Assembly (NCBI GenBank): GCA_910574715.1
Contig: CAJTCH010000007.1
Location: forward strand, 1 to 64,000
Origin: Lachnospiraceae bacterium
GTDB lineage: Bacteria > Bacillota > Clostridia > Lachnospirales > Lachnospiraceae
Reading direction: 5' to 3'
DNA: 64,000 bases
The translations under genes were made by a program, and so were the position numbers. Below the pieces are notes generated by a model. It had not been told where the DNA came from. It did no database searches and saw only the letters and a program-made list of their open reading frames with translations. How positions within the stretch are numbered: position 1 is the stretch's first letter; every line of letters starts with the position of its first letter. Below are positions 18,301 through 27,346 of the stretch, piece by piece.

Positions 18301-18350
18301 TGCTATTGTTATAATTGTTATGATTATATGCAGCGCAAGGAGGTAAGAAC

Positions 18351-18845
18351 ATGGAACAAGTAATCAGGGAGCAGCTTCTTCACATGTTGGAGAACAATAG
18401 TAAACTGACAGAACATGAAATTGCAATTATGCTGGGGATTTCGGAAGAAGAAGTCCAAAGGGAAATAGCCGGTCTGGAAAAAGCGCATGTGATCTGTGGC
18501 TACCATACATTGATTGACTGGAACAAAGTCAATGATGATGATGTGACCGCTTTGGTAGAGCTGCGTGTTACGCCGCAGGGCGGCGAGGGCTATCAAAAGC
18601 TGGCAGAGAAAATCAATGCCTATCCGCAGGTAGTGACGCTGTACTTAATGTCCGGGGCTTACGATTTTCTTGTCATGGTAAAGGGGAAAACACTGAAAGA
18701 AATATCCCTTTTCGTGTCGGGAAAGCTGGCCTCCATTGAGGAAGTCCAGAGTACCACTACCCATTTCACGCTGACAAAATATAAGGAGCTGGGCGTGAGC
18801 TTTGAGGCAAAGCAGGCGGACGAAAGAATGGTGGTGACGCCATGA
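18351..18845 (+). CDS. Lrp/AsnC-family transcriptional regulator
   Basis: 164 residues after AAGGAGGTAAGAAC. The N-terminal HTH (MLENNSKLTEHEIAIMLGISEEEVQREIAGLEK) is followed by the RAM ligand-binding domain with VTLYLMSGAYDFLVMVKGKTLKEI. Lrp proteins bind amino acids and regulate amino-acid metabolism or transport. The stop overlaps the next ATG (ATGA), so it is coupled to the aminotransferase gene. Confidence 0.9.
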   Translation: MEQVIREQLLHMLENNSKLTEHEIAIMLGISEEEVQREIAGLEKAHVICGYHTLIDWNKVNDDDVTALVELRVTPQGGEGYQKLAEKINAYPQVVTLYLMSGAYDFLVMVKGKTLKEISLFVSGKLASIEEVQSTTTHFTLTKYKELGVSFEAKQADERMVVTP

Positions 18846-20005
18846 GGGAAAAGCTGTCACAAAAAGTATTGAACCTAAAATCTTCCGGCATACGGGCCTT
18901 TTTTGATATGGCGAACGAAATTCCCGACGTGATTTCCCTCGGCGTCGGGGAACCGGATTTTGATACCCCGTGGCATATCCGGGAGGCAGGCATACAGGCG
19001 TTGCAGTCCGGCAAAACCTTTTATACGTCCAATGCGGGGCTGCAAGAACTTCGGGCTGCAATCAGCAGCTACACCAAACGGAAAACCGGGCTTACTTACA
19101 ATCCTGAAAACCAGATCATTGTCACGGTTGGCGGCAGCGAGGCCATTGACCTTGCGCTGCGGGCGCTGCTTAATGCAGGGGACGAAGTGATCTATCTGGA
19201 ACCGGGCTTTGTTTCCTATTACCCCTGTATTAAGCTGGCTGACGGCGTTCCCGTCCCAATCCGCTTGACAGAGGAAAACCGGTTCCGTCTGAAGCCGGAG
19301 CAGTTGGAGGCGGCGGTTACACCCAAAAGCAAGGTGCTGATCCTGTCATACCCCAACAATCCGACCGGGGCCGTGATGGAAAAGGAGGATTTGGAAGCCC
19401 TGTTACCTGTCATTCAGAAACACGATTTGATTGTTATATCCGATGAAATATACGGGGAGCTTACCTATGGCGTGAAGCATTGTAGTATCGCCGGATTGCC
19501 CGGCATGGAACAACGAACCATAATTATCAACGGTTTTTCCAAGAGCTTTGCCATGACCGGCTGGCGGCTGGGGTACGCGCTGGGAAACCATGAGATTATC
19601 GAACAGATGGTAAAAATCCATCAGTTTGCGGTAATGTGTGCACCTACCATCAGCCAGTATGCGGCCATCGAAGCGATGGAACAGGGGGACGGGGATATAG
19701 AAGCCATGCGTGAATCCTACGACCAGAGAAGAAAATTCCTCTACCATGAGCTGCAAAGGCTGGGCCTGCCCTGTTTTGAACCGCAGGGAGCATTTTATAT
19801 GTTCCCCAATATCCGGGAGTTTGGTTTATCCAGCGGCGAATTTGCGTTGAAGCTGCTGAAAGAGGAAAAGGTGGCGGTTGTCCCCGGCGATTCCTTTGGT
19901 GAGTGTGGGGAGGGCTTTGTACGGATTTCCTATGCGGCTTCCCTGCAAAACCTGAAAGAAGCCGTCAACCGGATTTTCCGGTTCCTGTCCCGGTACCGGA
20001 CTTAG
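18842..20005 (+). CDS. PLP-dependent aminotransferase (class I/II, aspartate/aromatic type)
   Basis: 387 residues. VISLGVGEPDFDTPWHI and NNPTGAVM are class I/II motifs; the Schiff-base lysine lies in NGFSKSFAMTGWRLGY and the phosphate/carboxylate-binding Arg in EGFVRISYAA. It resembles the PatA/AspC-like subgroup. It should exchange an amino group between an amino acid and a 2-oxo acid; the substrate is not readable. It is second in the lrp operon, 13 bp before a HisC-like paralog. Confidence 0.9.
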   Translation: MREKLSQKVLNLKSSGIRAFFDMANEIPDVISLGVGEPDFDTPWHIREAGIQALQSGKTFYTSNAGLQELRAAISSYTKRKTGLTYNPENQIIVTVGGSEAIDLALRALLNAGDEVIYLEPGFVSYYPCIKLADGVPVPIRLTEENRFRLKPEQLEAAVTPKSKVLILSYPNNPTGAVMEKEDLEALLPVIQKHDLIVISDEIYGELTYGVKHCSIAGLPGMEQRTIIINGFSKSFAMTGWRLGYALGNHEIIEQMVKIHQFAVMCAPTISQYAAIEAMEQGDGDIEAMRESYDQRRKFLYHELQRLGLPCFEPQGAFYMFPNIREFGLSSGEFALKLLKEEKVAVVPGDSFGECGEGFVRISYAASLQNLKEAVNRIFRFLSRYRT

Positions 20006-20018
20006 AAAGGGGCTGCTT

Positions 20019-21116
20019 ATGAAAACGTGGGAAAAGAATATCCGCCAAGTGCTTCCCTACATACCGGGCGAACAGCCCAAACAGGCGGACATCATCAAAC
20101 TGAATACGAATGAGAATCCCTACCCGCCCTCTCCCCGTGTGGCCGAAACACTGGAACAATTCCAGACAGGGGAACTCCGGCTATATCCCGACCCGGATTC
20201 TAATATTCTGGTGGAGGCCCTTGCGGATTTCTACCAGATTGACCGTAGCCGGATATTTGTAGGTGTCGGCTCTGACGATGTGCTGGCCGTATCATTTCTG
20301 ACCTTTTTTAATTCCGGGAAACCTGTGCTGTTCCCGGATATTACCTATTCCTTTTATGACGTGTGGGCGCGGCTGTTTCAGATACCGTTTGAGCAGATTC
20401 CCTTAGACGGTGAATTTCAGATCAGGAAAAGTGATTATTTCCGGGAGAACGGAGGCGTAGTCTTTCCTAACCCCAACGCCCCCACAGGGATATTGATGGG
20501 CTTACCGGAGATAGAGGATATTATCAGCCACAATCAGGACGTGGTGGTGATCGTGGACGAGGCTTATATTGATTTCGGCGGCATATCCGCGTTCCCGCTG
20601 CTGGATAAATACGATAACCTGCTGATTATCCAGACCGTTTCAAAATCCCGCGCCCTTGCCGGCCTGCGTGTCGGCTATGCGTTTGGAAGCCCGCAGCTTA
20701 TCAGCTACTTAAACGATGTCAGGAACTCCTTTAACTCTTATACCATGAACCGCCTGACGCAAACACTGGGCGCGGCGGCAGTCCGGGACAGGGAATACTT
20801 TGAGCGAACAAACGCCCTGATTATCGCAACCAGAGAGCGTATAAAGCGGGAATTGAAGCAGTTAGGCTTTTCCTTTCAGGATTCCAAAAGCAATTTTCTG
20901 TTCGTTACGCACCCGTCTGTAAAGGCCGGTGTGATTTACGAAAGCCTGCGGGCCGCTGGGATTTATGTGCGCCATTTTTCCAAGCCGGAGCGCATTTCCG
21001 ATTACCTCCGTATTGCGGTGGGAACGGATCAGGAAATGGACTGTCTGCTGATAAAGCTAAAAGAGATATTACAACAACATGGTGACTTGCACGGAAACAC
21101 AGGAGAATGTCAATGA
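20019..21116 (+). CDS. HisC-like histidinol-phosphate/aromatic aminotransferase
   Basis: 365 residues, ATG after AAAGGGGCTGCTT. LNTNENPYPPSPRV is the HisC N-terminal motif, PNPNAPTG binds PLP, and the lysine lies in QTVSKSRALAGLRVGY; the end has SDYLRIAVGT. No his genes are nearby, so a role in histidine synthesis is doubtful; aromatic or phosphonate-like amino donors are possible. The stop overlaps the next ATG (ATGA). With its neighbour it gives the cluster two transaminases. Confidence 0.87.
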   Translation: MKTWEKNIRQVLPYIPGEQPKQADIIKLNTNENPYPPSPRVAETLEQFQTGELRLYPDPDSNILVEALADFYQIDRSRIFVGVGSDDVLAVSFLTFFNSGKPVLFPDITYSFYDVWARLFQIPFEQIPLDGEFQIRKSDYFRENGGVVFPNPNAPTGILMGLPEIEDIISHNQDVVVIVDEAYIDFGGISAFPLLDKYDNLLIIQTVSKSRALAGLRVGYAFGSPQLISYLNDVRNSFNSYTMNRLTQTLGAAAVRDREYFERTNALIIATRERIKRELKQLGFSFQDSKSNFLFVTHPSVKAGVIYESLRAAGIYVRHFSKPERISDYLRIAVGTDQEMDCLLIKLKEILQQHGDLHGNTGECQ

Positions 21117-22450
21117 AAGATTTAACACAGGGAAGCGAGCTGAAAACGATCTTTTACTTTTCCCTACCGATTCTGGTAGGAAACTTATTTCAGCAGCTTT
21201 ATAACGTGGCCGACAGCGTGATTGTCGGAAACTTTTTGGGGAAAGAAAGCCTTGCGGCGGTGGGATTCAGCTATCAGATCAATTTCCTGCTGATTGCGCT
21301 GTCCACGGGGATTTCTCTGGGCGCAAGCGTCCTGACCTCCCGTTACTTTGGAGCCAGAGATATGCGGCAGGTGAAAAAGGTGGTTGATACCGGCTTTCTG
21401 TTTTCAGCGGTTCTTTCCCTTGTCATAGCGGCAGCCGGTGCCTGCTTTTCCTATCAGATTTTAGTGCTGTTCCGGGTGCCTGAAAATCTGCTGACGATAG
21501 CAGATACTTACTTGAAGATTATATTTATCGGTGTGATCCCCACATTCGCATACAATTCCCTGACGAATATCCTTAGAGGCGTCGGGGATTCCAAGACACC
21601 GACTTATATTCTGATTGCGGCAACGCTTATCAATATCGTGCTGGATATTTTCTTCATTACCGCCCTGAAATGGGGTGTGGCCGGGGCTGCGGTTGCGACC
21701 GTGACCGCGCAGGCTTTTTCATTCATTACCTGTATGCTTTACATGCGGCGGCGTTACCCCGACCTGTTTATCCGACTTTGGGATTTACAGCTTGACCGCC
21801 ACGAGTTGAAGAAAAGTCTGGTGATCGGAACGCCCGCCATGCTGCAACAGGTATTTGTAAGCGTTGGTTTTATGTCCATACAGTTTCTAATCAATGGCTT
21901 TGGAACCGATTGTATGGCTGCGTATGCTGCGGCCTCCAAGGTGGATTCCTTTGCGGAAATGCCCGCCCTGAATTTGGGGCAGGCCATGACGAACTTTACC
22001 GCGCAGAACTACGGGGCCGGGAAAATTGACCGGGTAATCAGGGGCGGCAAATCGGCGCTGGCTATGGGGGTGGGTATCTCAATCCTCATATCCATTGTCA
22101 TATGCCTGTTCCCGTCCCTCTTTATTTCCCTGTTCAACCGTGATCCCGGCGTTGTCCAGATCGGGAACGGCTACCTGCGGACGGTATCGGTATTCTATCT
22201 GATTTTTGCAGCTATGCAGATTTTGAACGGTCTGCTGCTGGGATATGGGAAAGCACTGGTTCCCATGATTGCGTCAATCGGTTCCCTCTGTCTTTTACAG
22301 GTTCCCACGGCAATCCTGCTGTCTGGAACCGAATTGGCTTATCGCGGTATCTGGATTGCCGCACCCGTGGGCTGGCTGGGTGGTCTGCTGATCCGCTTCC
22401 TGTATTTCCGGCATATTGCAAGGAAACAGGCAGCTCTAAAGGAGGCATAA
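21113..22450 (+). CDS. MATE-family efflux transporter 1
   Basis: 445 residues with twelve predicted TM segments in two homologous halves. LPILVGNLFQQLYNVADSVIVGNFLG is split across TM1 and is typical of DinF/NorM-like MATE proteins. MATEs use Na+ or H+ gradients to export organic cations, peptides or small acids. ATG 21113 is preferred over 21107 because GGAGA lies 8 bp upstream and the start overlaps the HisC-like stop. A partial second copy of residues ~259-298 exists at 24390. Confidence 0.9.
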   Translation: MKDLTQGSELKTIFYFSLPILVGNLFQQLYNVADSVIVGNFLGKESLAAVGFSYQINFLLIALSTGISLGASVLTSRYFGARDMRQVKKVVDTGFLFSAVLSLVIAAAGACFSYQILVLFRVPENLLTIADTYLKIIFIGVIPTFAYNSLTNILRGVGDSKTPTYILIAATLINIVLDIFFITALKWGVAGAAVATVTAQAFSFITCMLYMRRRYPDLFIRLWDLQLDRHELKKSLVIGTPAMLQQVFVSVGFMSIQFLINGFGTDCMAAYAAASKVDSFAEMPALNLGQAMTNFTAQNYGAGKIDRVIRGGKSALAMGVGISILISIVICLFPSLFISLFNRDPGVVQIGNGYLRTVSVFYLIFAAMQILNGLLLGYGKALVPMIASIGSLCLLQVPTAILLSGTELAYRGIWIAAPVGWLGGLLIRFLYFRHIARKQAALKEA

Positions 22451-22475
22451 ATTTTACACACAAGGAGGTTCCAAG

Positions 22476-23030
22476 ATGGAAAAGAAAATCACACTGAAAC
22501 AAATTGCTATGGTTGGCGTTATGGCTGCGGCGGTCTATGTGGCTTCCGCGTTTCTGCAAATACCAATCCCCACGGCCATAGACAACACCCGCCTGCACAT
22601 GGGAAATGTTATGTGCCTGCTTTCCGGCCTGCTCTTAGGGCCGGTACAGGGTGGGCTTGCGGCGGGGATCGGCTCCATGTTCTTTGACCTGACGAATCCG
22701 GCCTACATCACGTCCGCGCCGTTCACCTTTGTTTTTAAGTTTCTTATGGCGTGGATTTGCGGCATGTTCGCATTTCACAAAAATTCCGGGATAAGCTCAC
22801 ACAAGCGGTATATTATCGGTTCGGCATTGGGCGCATTTGCCTATGTGCTTCTTTATCTTTCAAAGAGCTACATCGAACACCGCTTCGTTTTGGGCCTGCC
22901 GTTGGAGGTCGTTATGATTACCCTGTCACAGAAAGCCGTTGTGTCCAGCGTCAACGCCGTTGTATCTATTATCGTGGCTGTTCCGCTGGGGATCGCCCTG
23001 CGGCCTGCCGTAAGAAGATATTTGCAGTAA
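22476..23030 (+). CDS. ECF transporter S component
   Basis: 184 residues after AAGGAGGTTCCAAG with about six TM segments. The N-terminal KKITLKQIAMVGVMAAAVYV, then the loop IPIPTAIDNTRLHMGN and GLLLGPVQGGLAAGIGSMFFDL, match substrate-binding S subunits of ECF vitamin importers. It needs a shared EcfA-A'-T module, which is not in this window. The substrate is unknown. The position between two MATE genes is unusual for an importer. Confidence 0.87.
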   Translation: MEKKITLKQIAMVGVMAAAVYVASAFLQIPIPTAIDNTRLHMGNVMCLLSGLLLGPVQGGLAAGIGSMFFDLTNPAYITSAPFTFVFKFLMAWICGMFAFHKNSGISSHKRYIIGSALGAFAYVLLYLSKSYIEHRFVLGLPLEVVMITLSQKAVVSSVNAVVSIIVAVPLGIALRPAVRRYLQ

Positions 23031-23034
23031 GCCT

Positions 23035-24360
23035 ATGGAACTGGATATGACTTCGGGGAAGCCCCTGAACACGTTGTTAAAATTCTCCCTGCCGCTGCTG
23101 GCGGGGAGCGTGATACAAAACCTTTATAACATCTTCGACACGGCCATTGTGGGGCATGTGCTGGGTAAATATGCGCTGGCGGCTGTGGGTAACTCCTATG
23201 TGCCGACGCTTATCATCAACAGCATTGTTTTAGGGATTGCTTCCGGCATATCTATCCTTGTGGCGCAGCTATACGGCTCCAAGGATAAAGGACAGATTTG
23301 TAAATGTTATGGTTCCGTGCAGACGTTGATAGTAGCCGTGGGCTTCGGGCTGGCTGTGCTGTTCTTTGCTCTTGCCGGGTGGATTTTTAAGGCTATGCAG
23401 ATACCGGAGGAAATCACAAGCCCTGCGGCCCTTTATCTTCGGATTGTAGCGGCTGGGATTCCGTTTTTGGCAATCTACAACTTTTATTCTGCGCTGATTA
23501 AGGCAAAAGGGGATTCCCGAACACCGATTAGGTGTATCTGCCTGTCCTGTGTCCTCAATATTCTGTTGGACTACTTATTTGTGGCCTGTTTTGGCTGGGG
23601 GATTGCCGGGGCTGCGTCCGCCACGGTTCTTTCACAAGCTCTGGCGGCTGTATTGGTTGGCCTGCACTTATACCGGCAGGAACACCCGGTAATAAGGACA
23701 GCCCCAAGTGCCGGGCTGATTGTCCCGATCTTGCAGCTTAGTATCACGGGGATTGTCCAGAACGGGGCTTCCGCCATCAGCATGTTTTTCATACAGGGCA
23801 TTATCAATACCTTTGGTGTAAATGAAATATCGGCCTATACATCGGCCTATAAAATTGAAAGTATCTTAACAATCCCCGCCGTCAATTTAGGCGTGGCGTT
23901 AAGTGTCTATATCGGACAGAATGTAGGGGCCGGGGAATATGACCGCACCCGACAGGGCCTAAAAGACAGCTTCAAGATCGCGGCGGTGTTTACCACACTT
24001 GCTATGGCAATCCTGTGGTTTGCTTCGCCGCTGCTCATGGTTCTGGTGGTGGGAAAGGAAATGGCAGTCATACCGATAGGGGTTCAATATCTGCGTATTA
24101 TTTCCGTGACGTTCCCCCTGTGCGTAAGCCTCTATCTGTTGACAAACTTCCTGCGTGGAGCCGGTGAGATTGCCTATCCACTGTTCAATACGCTGCTGGA
24201 ACTCTGTTTCCGCACGTTCTCGGCTTTTGTGCTGGCGCATTACTTTGGTTTTGTCGGTGTTCTGCTGTGCAGGCCGTTGAGCTTTGTTGTGAGTACCATT
24301 AGCCTATCCTGTCGGCTATTGTCCGGCAAGTGGAAAGATAAGATAAATCATTCTGTGTAA
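23035..24360 (+). CDS. MATE-family efflux transporter 2
   Basis: 441 residues, twelve TM segments. TSGKPLNTLLKFSLPLLAGSV and FDTAIVGHVLGKYALAAVG are MATE hallmarks. The ATG lies 5 bp after the ECF S stop with little ribosome site of its own, so translation is probably coupled. It is clearly diverged from MATE 1. This is the last intact gene of the lrp operon. Confidence 0.9.
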   Translation: MELDMTSGKPLNTLLKFSLPLLAGSVIQNLYNIFDTAIVGHVLGKYALAAVGNSYVPTLIINSIVLGIASGISILVAQLYGSKDKGQICKCYGSVQTLIVAVGFGLAVLFFALAGWIFKAMQIPEEITSPAALYLRIVAAGIPFLAIYNFYSALIKAKGDSRTPIRCICLSCVLNILLDYLFVACFGWGIAGAASATVLSQALAAVLVGLHLYRQEHPVIRTAPSAGLIVPILQLSITGIVQNGASAISMFFIQGIINTFGVNEISAYTSAYKIESILTIPAVNLGVALSVYIGQNVGAGEYDRTRQGLKDSFKIAAVFTTLAMAILWFASPLLMVLVVGKEMAVIPIGVQYLRIISVTFPLCVSLYLLTNFLRGAGEIAYPLFNTLLELCFRTFSAFVLAHYFGFVGVLLCRPLSFVVSTISLSCRLLSGKWKDKINHSV

Positions 24361-24389
24361 TAGCTGCCGCATGATGACAGATAAAAATT

Positions 24390-24505
24390 CTAATCAATGG
24401 TTTTGGAACCGACTGTATGGCTGCGTATGCTGCTGCCTCCAAGGTGGATTCCTTTGCGGAAATGCCCGCTCTGAATTTGGGGCAGGCCATGACGAACTTT
24501 ACCGC
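24390..24505 (+). pseudogene. MATE gene remnant (partial second copy)
   Basis: About 115 bp nearly identical to 21887-22003 of MATE 1, including codons for FGTDCMAAYAAASKVDSF and LNLGQAMTNFTA. It ends abruptly in ECF S sequence. There is no start and no remaining length. Confidence 0.85.
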
Positions 24506-24678
24506 AATTTTTTGCTATGGTTGGCGTTATGGCTGCGGCAGTCTATGTGGCTTCCGCGTTTCTGCAAATACCAATCCCTACGGTCATAGATAACATGCGC
24601 CTACATATGGGAAATGTGATATGCTTGCTTTCCGGCCTGCTCTTAGGGCCGGTACAGGGCGTGCTTGTAGGAGAGTAG
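24506..24678 (+). pseudogene. ECF S-component gene remnant (partial second copy)
   Basis: About 170 bp similar to 22504-22668, the start of the intact S component (AMVGVMAAAVYVASAFLQIP and the GLLLGPVQG loop), ending at a TAG in GVLVGE*. Several silent and missense changes show it has diverged. With the MATE remnant it represents a second MATE-ECF module collapsed by deletion. Confidence 0.85.
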
Positions 24679-24698
24679 TATCCATAAACAGGTATATA

Positions 24699-25283
24699 AT
24701 GGTTATTAGTCCAAGTGAATATATTAAAAAATGCCTAAAAATTGATTTTGATAACAGCGTTGAAAATATTATTGATACAGGTGCCTCAATTATAATATTT
24801 GAAAAAGGTACTATGCCGATTGAAATGGGCGAAATGATAAATTGTTTCTATTTTATTATCTACGGACTTGTCAGAGGCTATTATATTGATGATGATGGAA
24901 ATGAGGTTACAAAATGTTTTGTTTATGAAAATGGTTTTTTTGGTTCGGAATGTTATCGTACCAAAGACACTTCGACTTTTTTTGTGGATTGTTTGGAAGA
25001 ATGTAAATGTATTAAACTTCCCTATTTTCTAATACAGAAAATCATGTCAATAGATCAACGCGTAAATCAACTCATTCATAGTATGTACTTAAACGAAATC
25101 GGAAAGTTGGAGGATAGAACAAGAAAACTTTTACTGCTTACTGCCGAAGAGCGCTATATATTTTTTTGCAGGGAATATCCAAACTTGCAGAGGCGGTTAC
25201 AGCTAAAATATATAGCGTCCTATATTGGTATTAAGGCTGCTTCTATGAGCAGAATTAGAAAAAAGTTGAAAAACCAGATATGA
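24699..25283 (+). CDS. Crp/Fnr-family transcriptional regulator
   Basis: 194 residues. Residues ~20-110 form a cyclic-nucleotide-binding-like beta roll (FYFIIYGLVRGYYIDDDGNE); ~150-194 form the HTH (LQLKYIASYIGIKAASMSRIRKKL). It lacks the Arg/Ser pocket typical of cAMP binding, so the ligand is unknown. ATG 24699 has only a distant GGAGAG. AT-rich composition sets it apart from the preceding cluster, suggesting a different origin. It precedes an SDR gene in the same direction. Confidence 0.82.
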   Translation: MVISPSEYIKKCLKIDFDNSVENIIDTGASIIIFEKGTMPIEMGEMINCFYFIIYGLVRGYYIDDDGNEVTKCFVYENGFFGSECYRTKDTSTFFVDCLEECKCIKLPYFLIQKIMSIDQRVNQLIHSMYLNEIGKLEDRTRKLLLLTAEERYIFFCREYPNLQRRLQLKYIASYIGIKAASMSRIRKKLKNQI

Positions 25284-25350
25284 ATTAACATAGGTGAATT
25301 ACAGCCGCTTTTTGGAGAAGTATAATCATTCTCAAAAGGAGGTGTTCAGC

Positions 25351-26100
25351 TTGAAATTTGCATTAATCACCGGCGCAACAAGTGGTATCGGATTTGAACT
25401 GGCAAAATTGTTTGCACAGAATGGTTATGGGCTTGTTTTAGTATCTTCTAACCAAAACCATTTAGATAATGTAAAAAATTCTTTAGAAACCAGCTATTCC
25501 ATTCCAATTTATATCTTTGAACAAGACTTGACCAAAATCGATGCAGCGGAACAATTATATCACCAGATAAGAAAGGAAAAAATTTCTATTGCTGTATTGA
25601 TTAACAATGCAGGATTTGGTTTAGTGGGAGCAACAGACGAAATTGATCTTCGACAAGATGAACAGATGATAACTGTAAATGTAACGAACCTTGTTTTGTT
25701 GTGCAAGTTATTTCTACCGGATATGTATAAACAAAGGACAGGTAAAATCCTTAATGTTGCTTCAACAGGTGCCTTTCAGCCCGGCCCATATACTTCAACA
25801 TACTTTGCAAGCAAAGCATTTGTTTTGAACTATACAAGGGCTATCCGATATGAAGCAAAATCCAAGGGTGTTGTAATTTCCACTTTATGCCCCGGAGCTA
25901 CCAAAACGAATTTCTTTAATAGAGAGGGGACTATTACTCCGCACACTGCTATGTCAGCGGAAAAAGTTGCTCAAATTGCTTTTCGCGGCCTACAAAAGAA
26001 TAAAGAAATTATCATTCCGGGACTAAAAAACCGATTACTTCAACTTTTTCCGGTGAAAGTAAAAATGATTAGTGTTGCAAAAATGAAACAAAATAAATAA
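25351..26100 (+). CDS. SDR-family oxidoreductase
   Basis: 249 residues from TTG 25351, chosen because AAAGGAGGTGTTCAGC lies immediately upstream and the family start KFALITGATSGIGFELAKLF follows. TGATSGIG binds NAD(P); NNAGFG, the catalytic Ser in NVASTGAFQ, and YFASKAF (YxxxK-like, with Phe before Ala) follow. The catalytic Tyr/Lys pair is in STYFASK. Closest in form to DltE/YqjQ-type dehydrogenases; the substrate is unknown. Probably cotranscribed with the Crp/Fnr gene 67 bp upstream. Confidence 0.85.
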   Translation: MKFALITGATSGIGFELAKLFAQNGYGLVLVSSNQNHLDNVKNSLETSYSIPIYIFEQDLTKIDAAEQLYHQIRKEKISIAVLINNAGFGLVGATDEIDLRQDEQMITVNVTNLVLLCKLFLPDMYKQRTGKILNVASTGAFQPGPYTSTYFASKAFVLNYTRAIRYEAKSKGVVISTLCPGATKTNFFNREGTITPHTAMSAEKVAQIAFRGLQKNKEIIIPGLKNRLLQLFPVKVKMISVAKMKQNK

Positions 26101-26101
26101 A

Positions 26102-26398
26102 CGACTGCCGCACGACGGCAAGCGCCGGATTTTTGAGGATAAGGAAATAGAACTGATTTTGTGTGATGTGGAACTGCCGGACGGTACAGCAATGGAGTTG
26201 TTTCATGCGCTGCGGCGGGTGGAGGGGATGTTCCAAATGAAGAATCCCCCTGTCCGGCTTCTGCCGTTCTTTATCCTCACCGAGAACAGCGACCTTGCCA
26301 CGGAATATGAATACCGGCATGAGGGCGTGAACGACTATATCACCGCCCCGGTCAATATCCCGGAGCTGATCCGGCGGGTTCTGTTCTTTGTGGAATGA
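26102..26398 (+). pseudogene. Response-regulator receiver-like fragment
   Basis: The frame opens right after the SDR stop without a start codon and encodes RIFEDKEIELILCDVELPDG (phospho-Asp region), FFILTENSD and YITAPVNIPEL. The conserved receiver Lys of the KP motif is Ala here. The N-terminal beta strand is missing. It is a truncated, probably inactive receiver domain. Confidence 0.55.
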
Positions 26399-26823
26399 AA
26401 CGAGCTTACATATTCAAACATCTGCCTCCACAGTGGGGAAAAGAAAAAACCGCTGACGGGCAGAGGATTTTGTACGCTTTCTTGCACAGCTGATTTTTTC
26501 GGCGGTTTTGAGTAATCAAGGCCGCCATTTCTTTTTGCTAAAAAGCAGACCTCCAGATGACCCTCAGCAATCAGCAGGGGCGGTATATAGGAGGATACCG
26601 TCATGTCTGCAATATTCATTTGTAATAGCTATGATATATATCAATTAAAAAAAGCATAGGCCCTCCTCCGGGATATTATAGTTACCTATCAGTATTATCA
26701 ATCCATATAAATCGGCATAATCATAGTCTTTTTTGTTGCGCCAGTTTCTTATTGCGAGAAGCTGGCGTTTCTTATTGTCGATTTTTAGGGAAACCTCCCG
26801 ATGTGTACCGCTGCCGGTCCCCG
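26399..26823. other. Intergenic region without a recognised gene
   Basis: 425 bp with no convincing coding frame in either direction and no family match. Short A/T-rich stretches and a weak minus-strand open frame (26645-26839) without a ribosome site are all I see. Confidence 0.5.
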
Positions 26824-26869
26824 CCTCCATTCGATTCACCCGTCAACCACGCCCGAATCGAAATGGAGG
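26824..26869 (+). promoter_or_regulatory. Hairpin covering the ribosome site of the sigma-like gene
   Basis: CCTCCATTCGATTC (26824-26837) pairs with GAATCGAAATGGAGG (26855-26869), with one bulged A and a 17-nt loop. The 3' arm contains the GGAGG that serves ATG 26876. Folding would hide the ribosome site, a possible translational control. Confidence 0.6.
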
Positions 26870-26875
26870 AAAACT

Positions 26876-27346
26876 ATGGGCTTTCACTATGGATATGAGA
26901 AAAGGAAGTTTGATGCAGAATGGACCCGGCTGGAACAGGAATACCGCGCAGCCGGTATGAACGATAGGCAGATCGCGGCGATGAAGGAATATGACTGGAC
27001 CTGGTTTTGCAGCCAGCGGACCTATCAGAACCGCGTACAGGCCCTTCCCAGCGAACAGTGTGAGGACGAGAGCGAGCAGTCCTGCCTGTTCCGAAAGTTT
27101 GAATCCCTGTCCTGCACCTGGGACACCGGCGATGTGGATTCCCGGCGGTTTGGCTGGCTGTCCTCCCTGGAGGATGAACTGCTGTACCGGCGGCTCTGCA
27201 AATTGCCGGAGGACGATCTGGAACTGCTGACCCTGCTCATTGTGGACGGATACCGGCAGGCCGATGTCGCAAGGCTGTGGAACTGTTCCCGGAGTGCAAT
27301 CACACAGCGAATAAATAAAATCAAGATTTTTTTGAAAAAGGCTTAA
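26876..27346 (+). CDS. Sigma-70 region 4-like regulator of an integrative element
   Basis: 156 residues starting MGFHYGYEKRKFDAEW after AATGGAGGAAACT. The C-terminus (DLELLTLLIVDGYRQADVARLWNCSRSAITQRINKIK) is a sigma-70 region 4-type HTH. The N-terminal part matches small proteins coded next to recombinases in clostridial integrative elements. No region 2 is present, so it is more likely a DNA-binding regulator than a working sigma factor. Confidence 0.75.
   Translation: MGFHYGYEKRKFDAEWTRLEQEYRAAGMNDRQIAAMKEYDWTWFCSQRTYQNRVQALPSEQCEDESEQSCLFRKFESLSCTWDTGDVDSRRFGWLSSLEDELLYRRLCKLPEDDLELLTLLIVDGYRQADVARLWNCSRSAITQRINKIKIFLKKA

Noticed and set aside
20019..21116. Assignment of the HisC-like gene to histidine synthesis
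   Set aside because: No other his genes are nearby and the operon contains a second aminotransferase and transporters; a specialised substrate is more likely.
26645..26839. Minus-strand 64-residue frame
   Set aside because: No ribosome site, overlaps the hairpin before the sigma-like gene and shows no family features.
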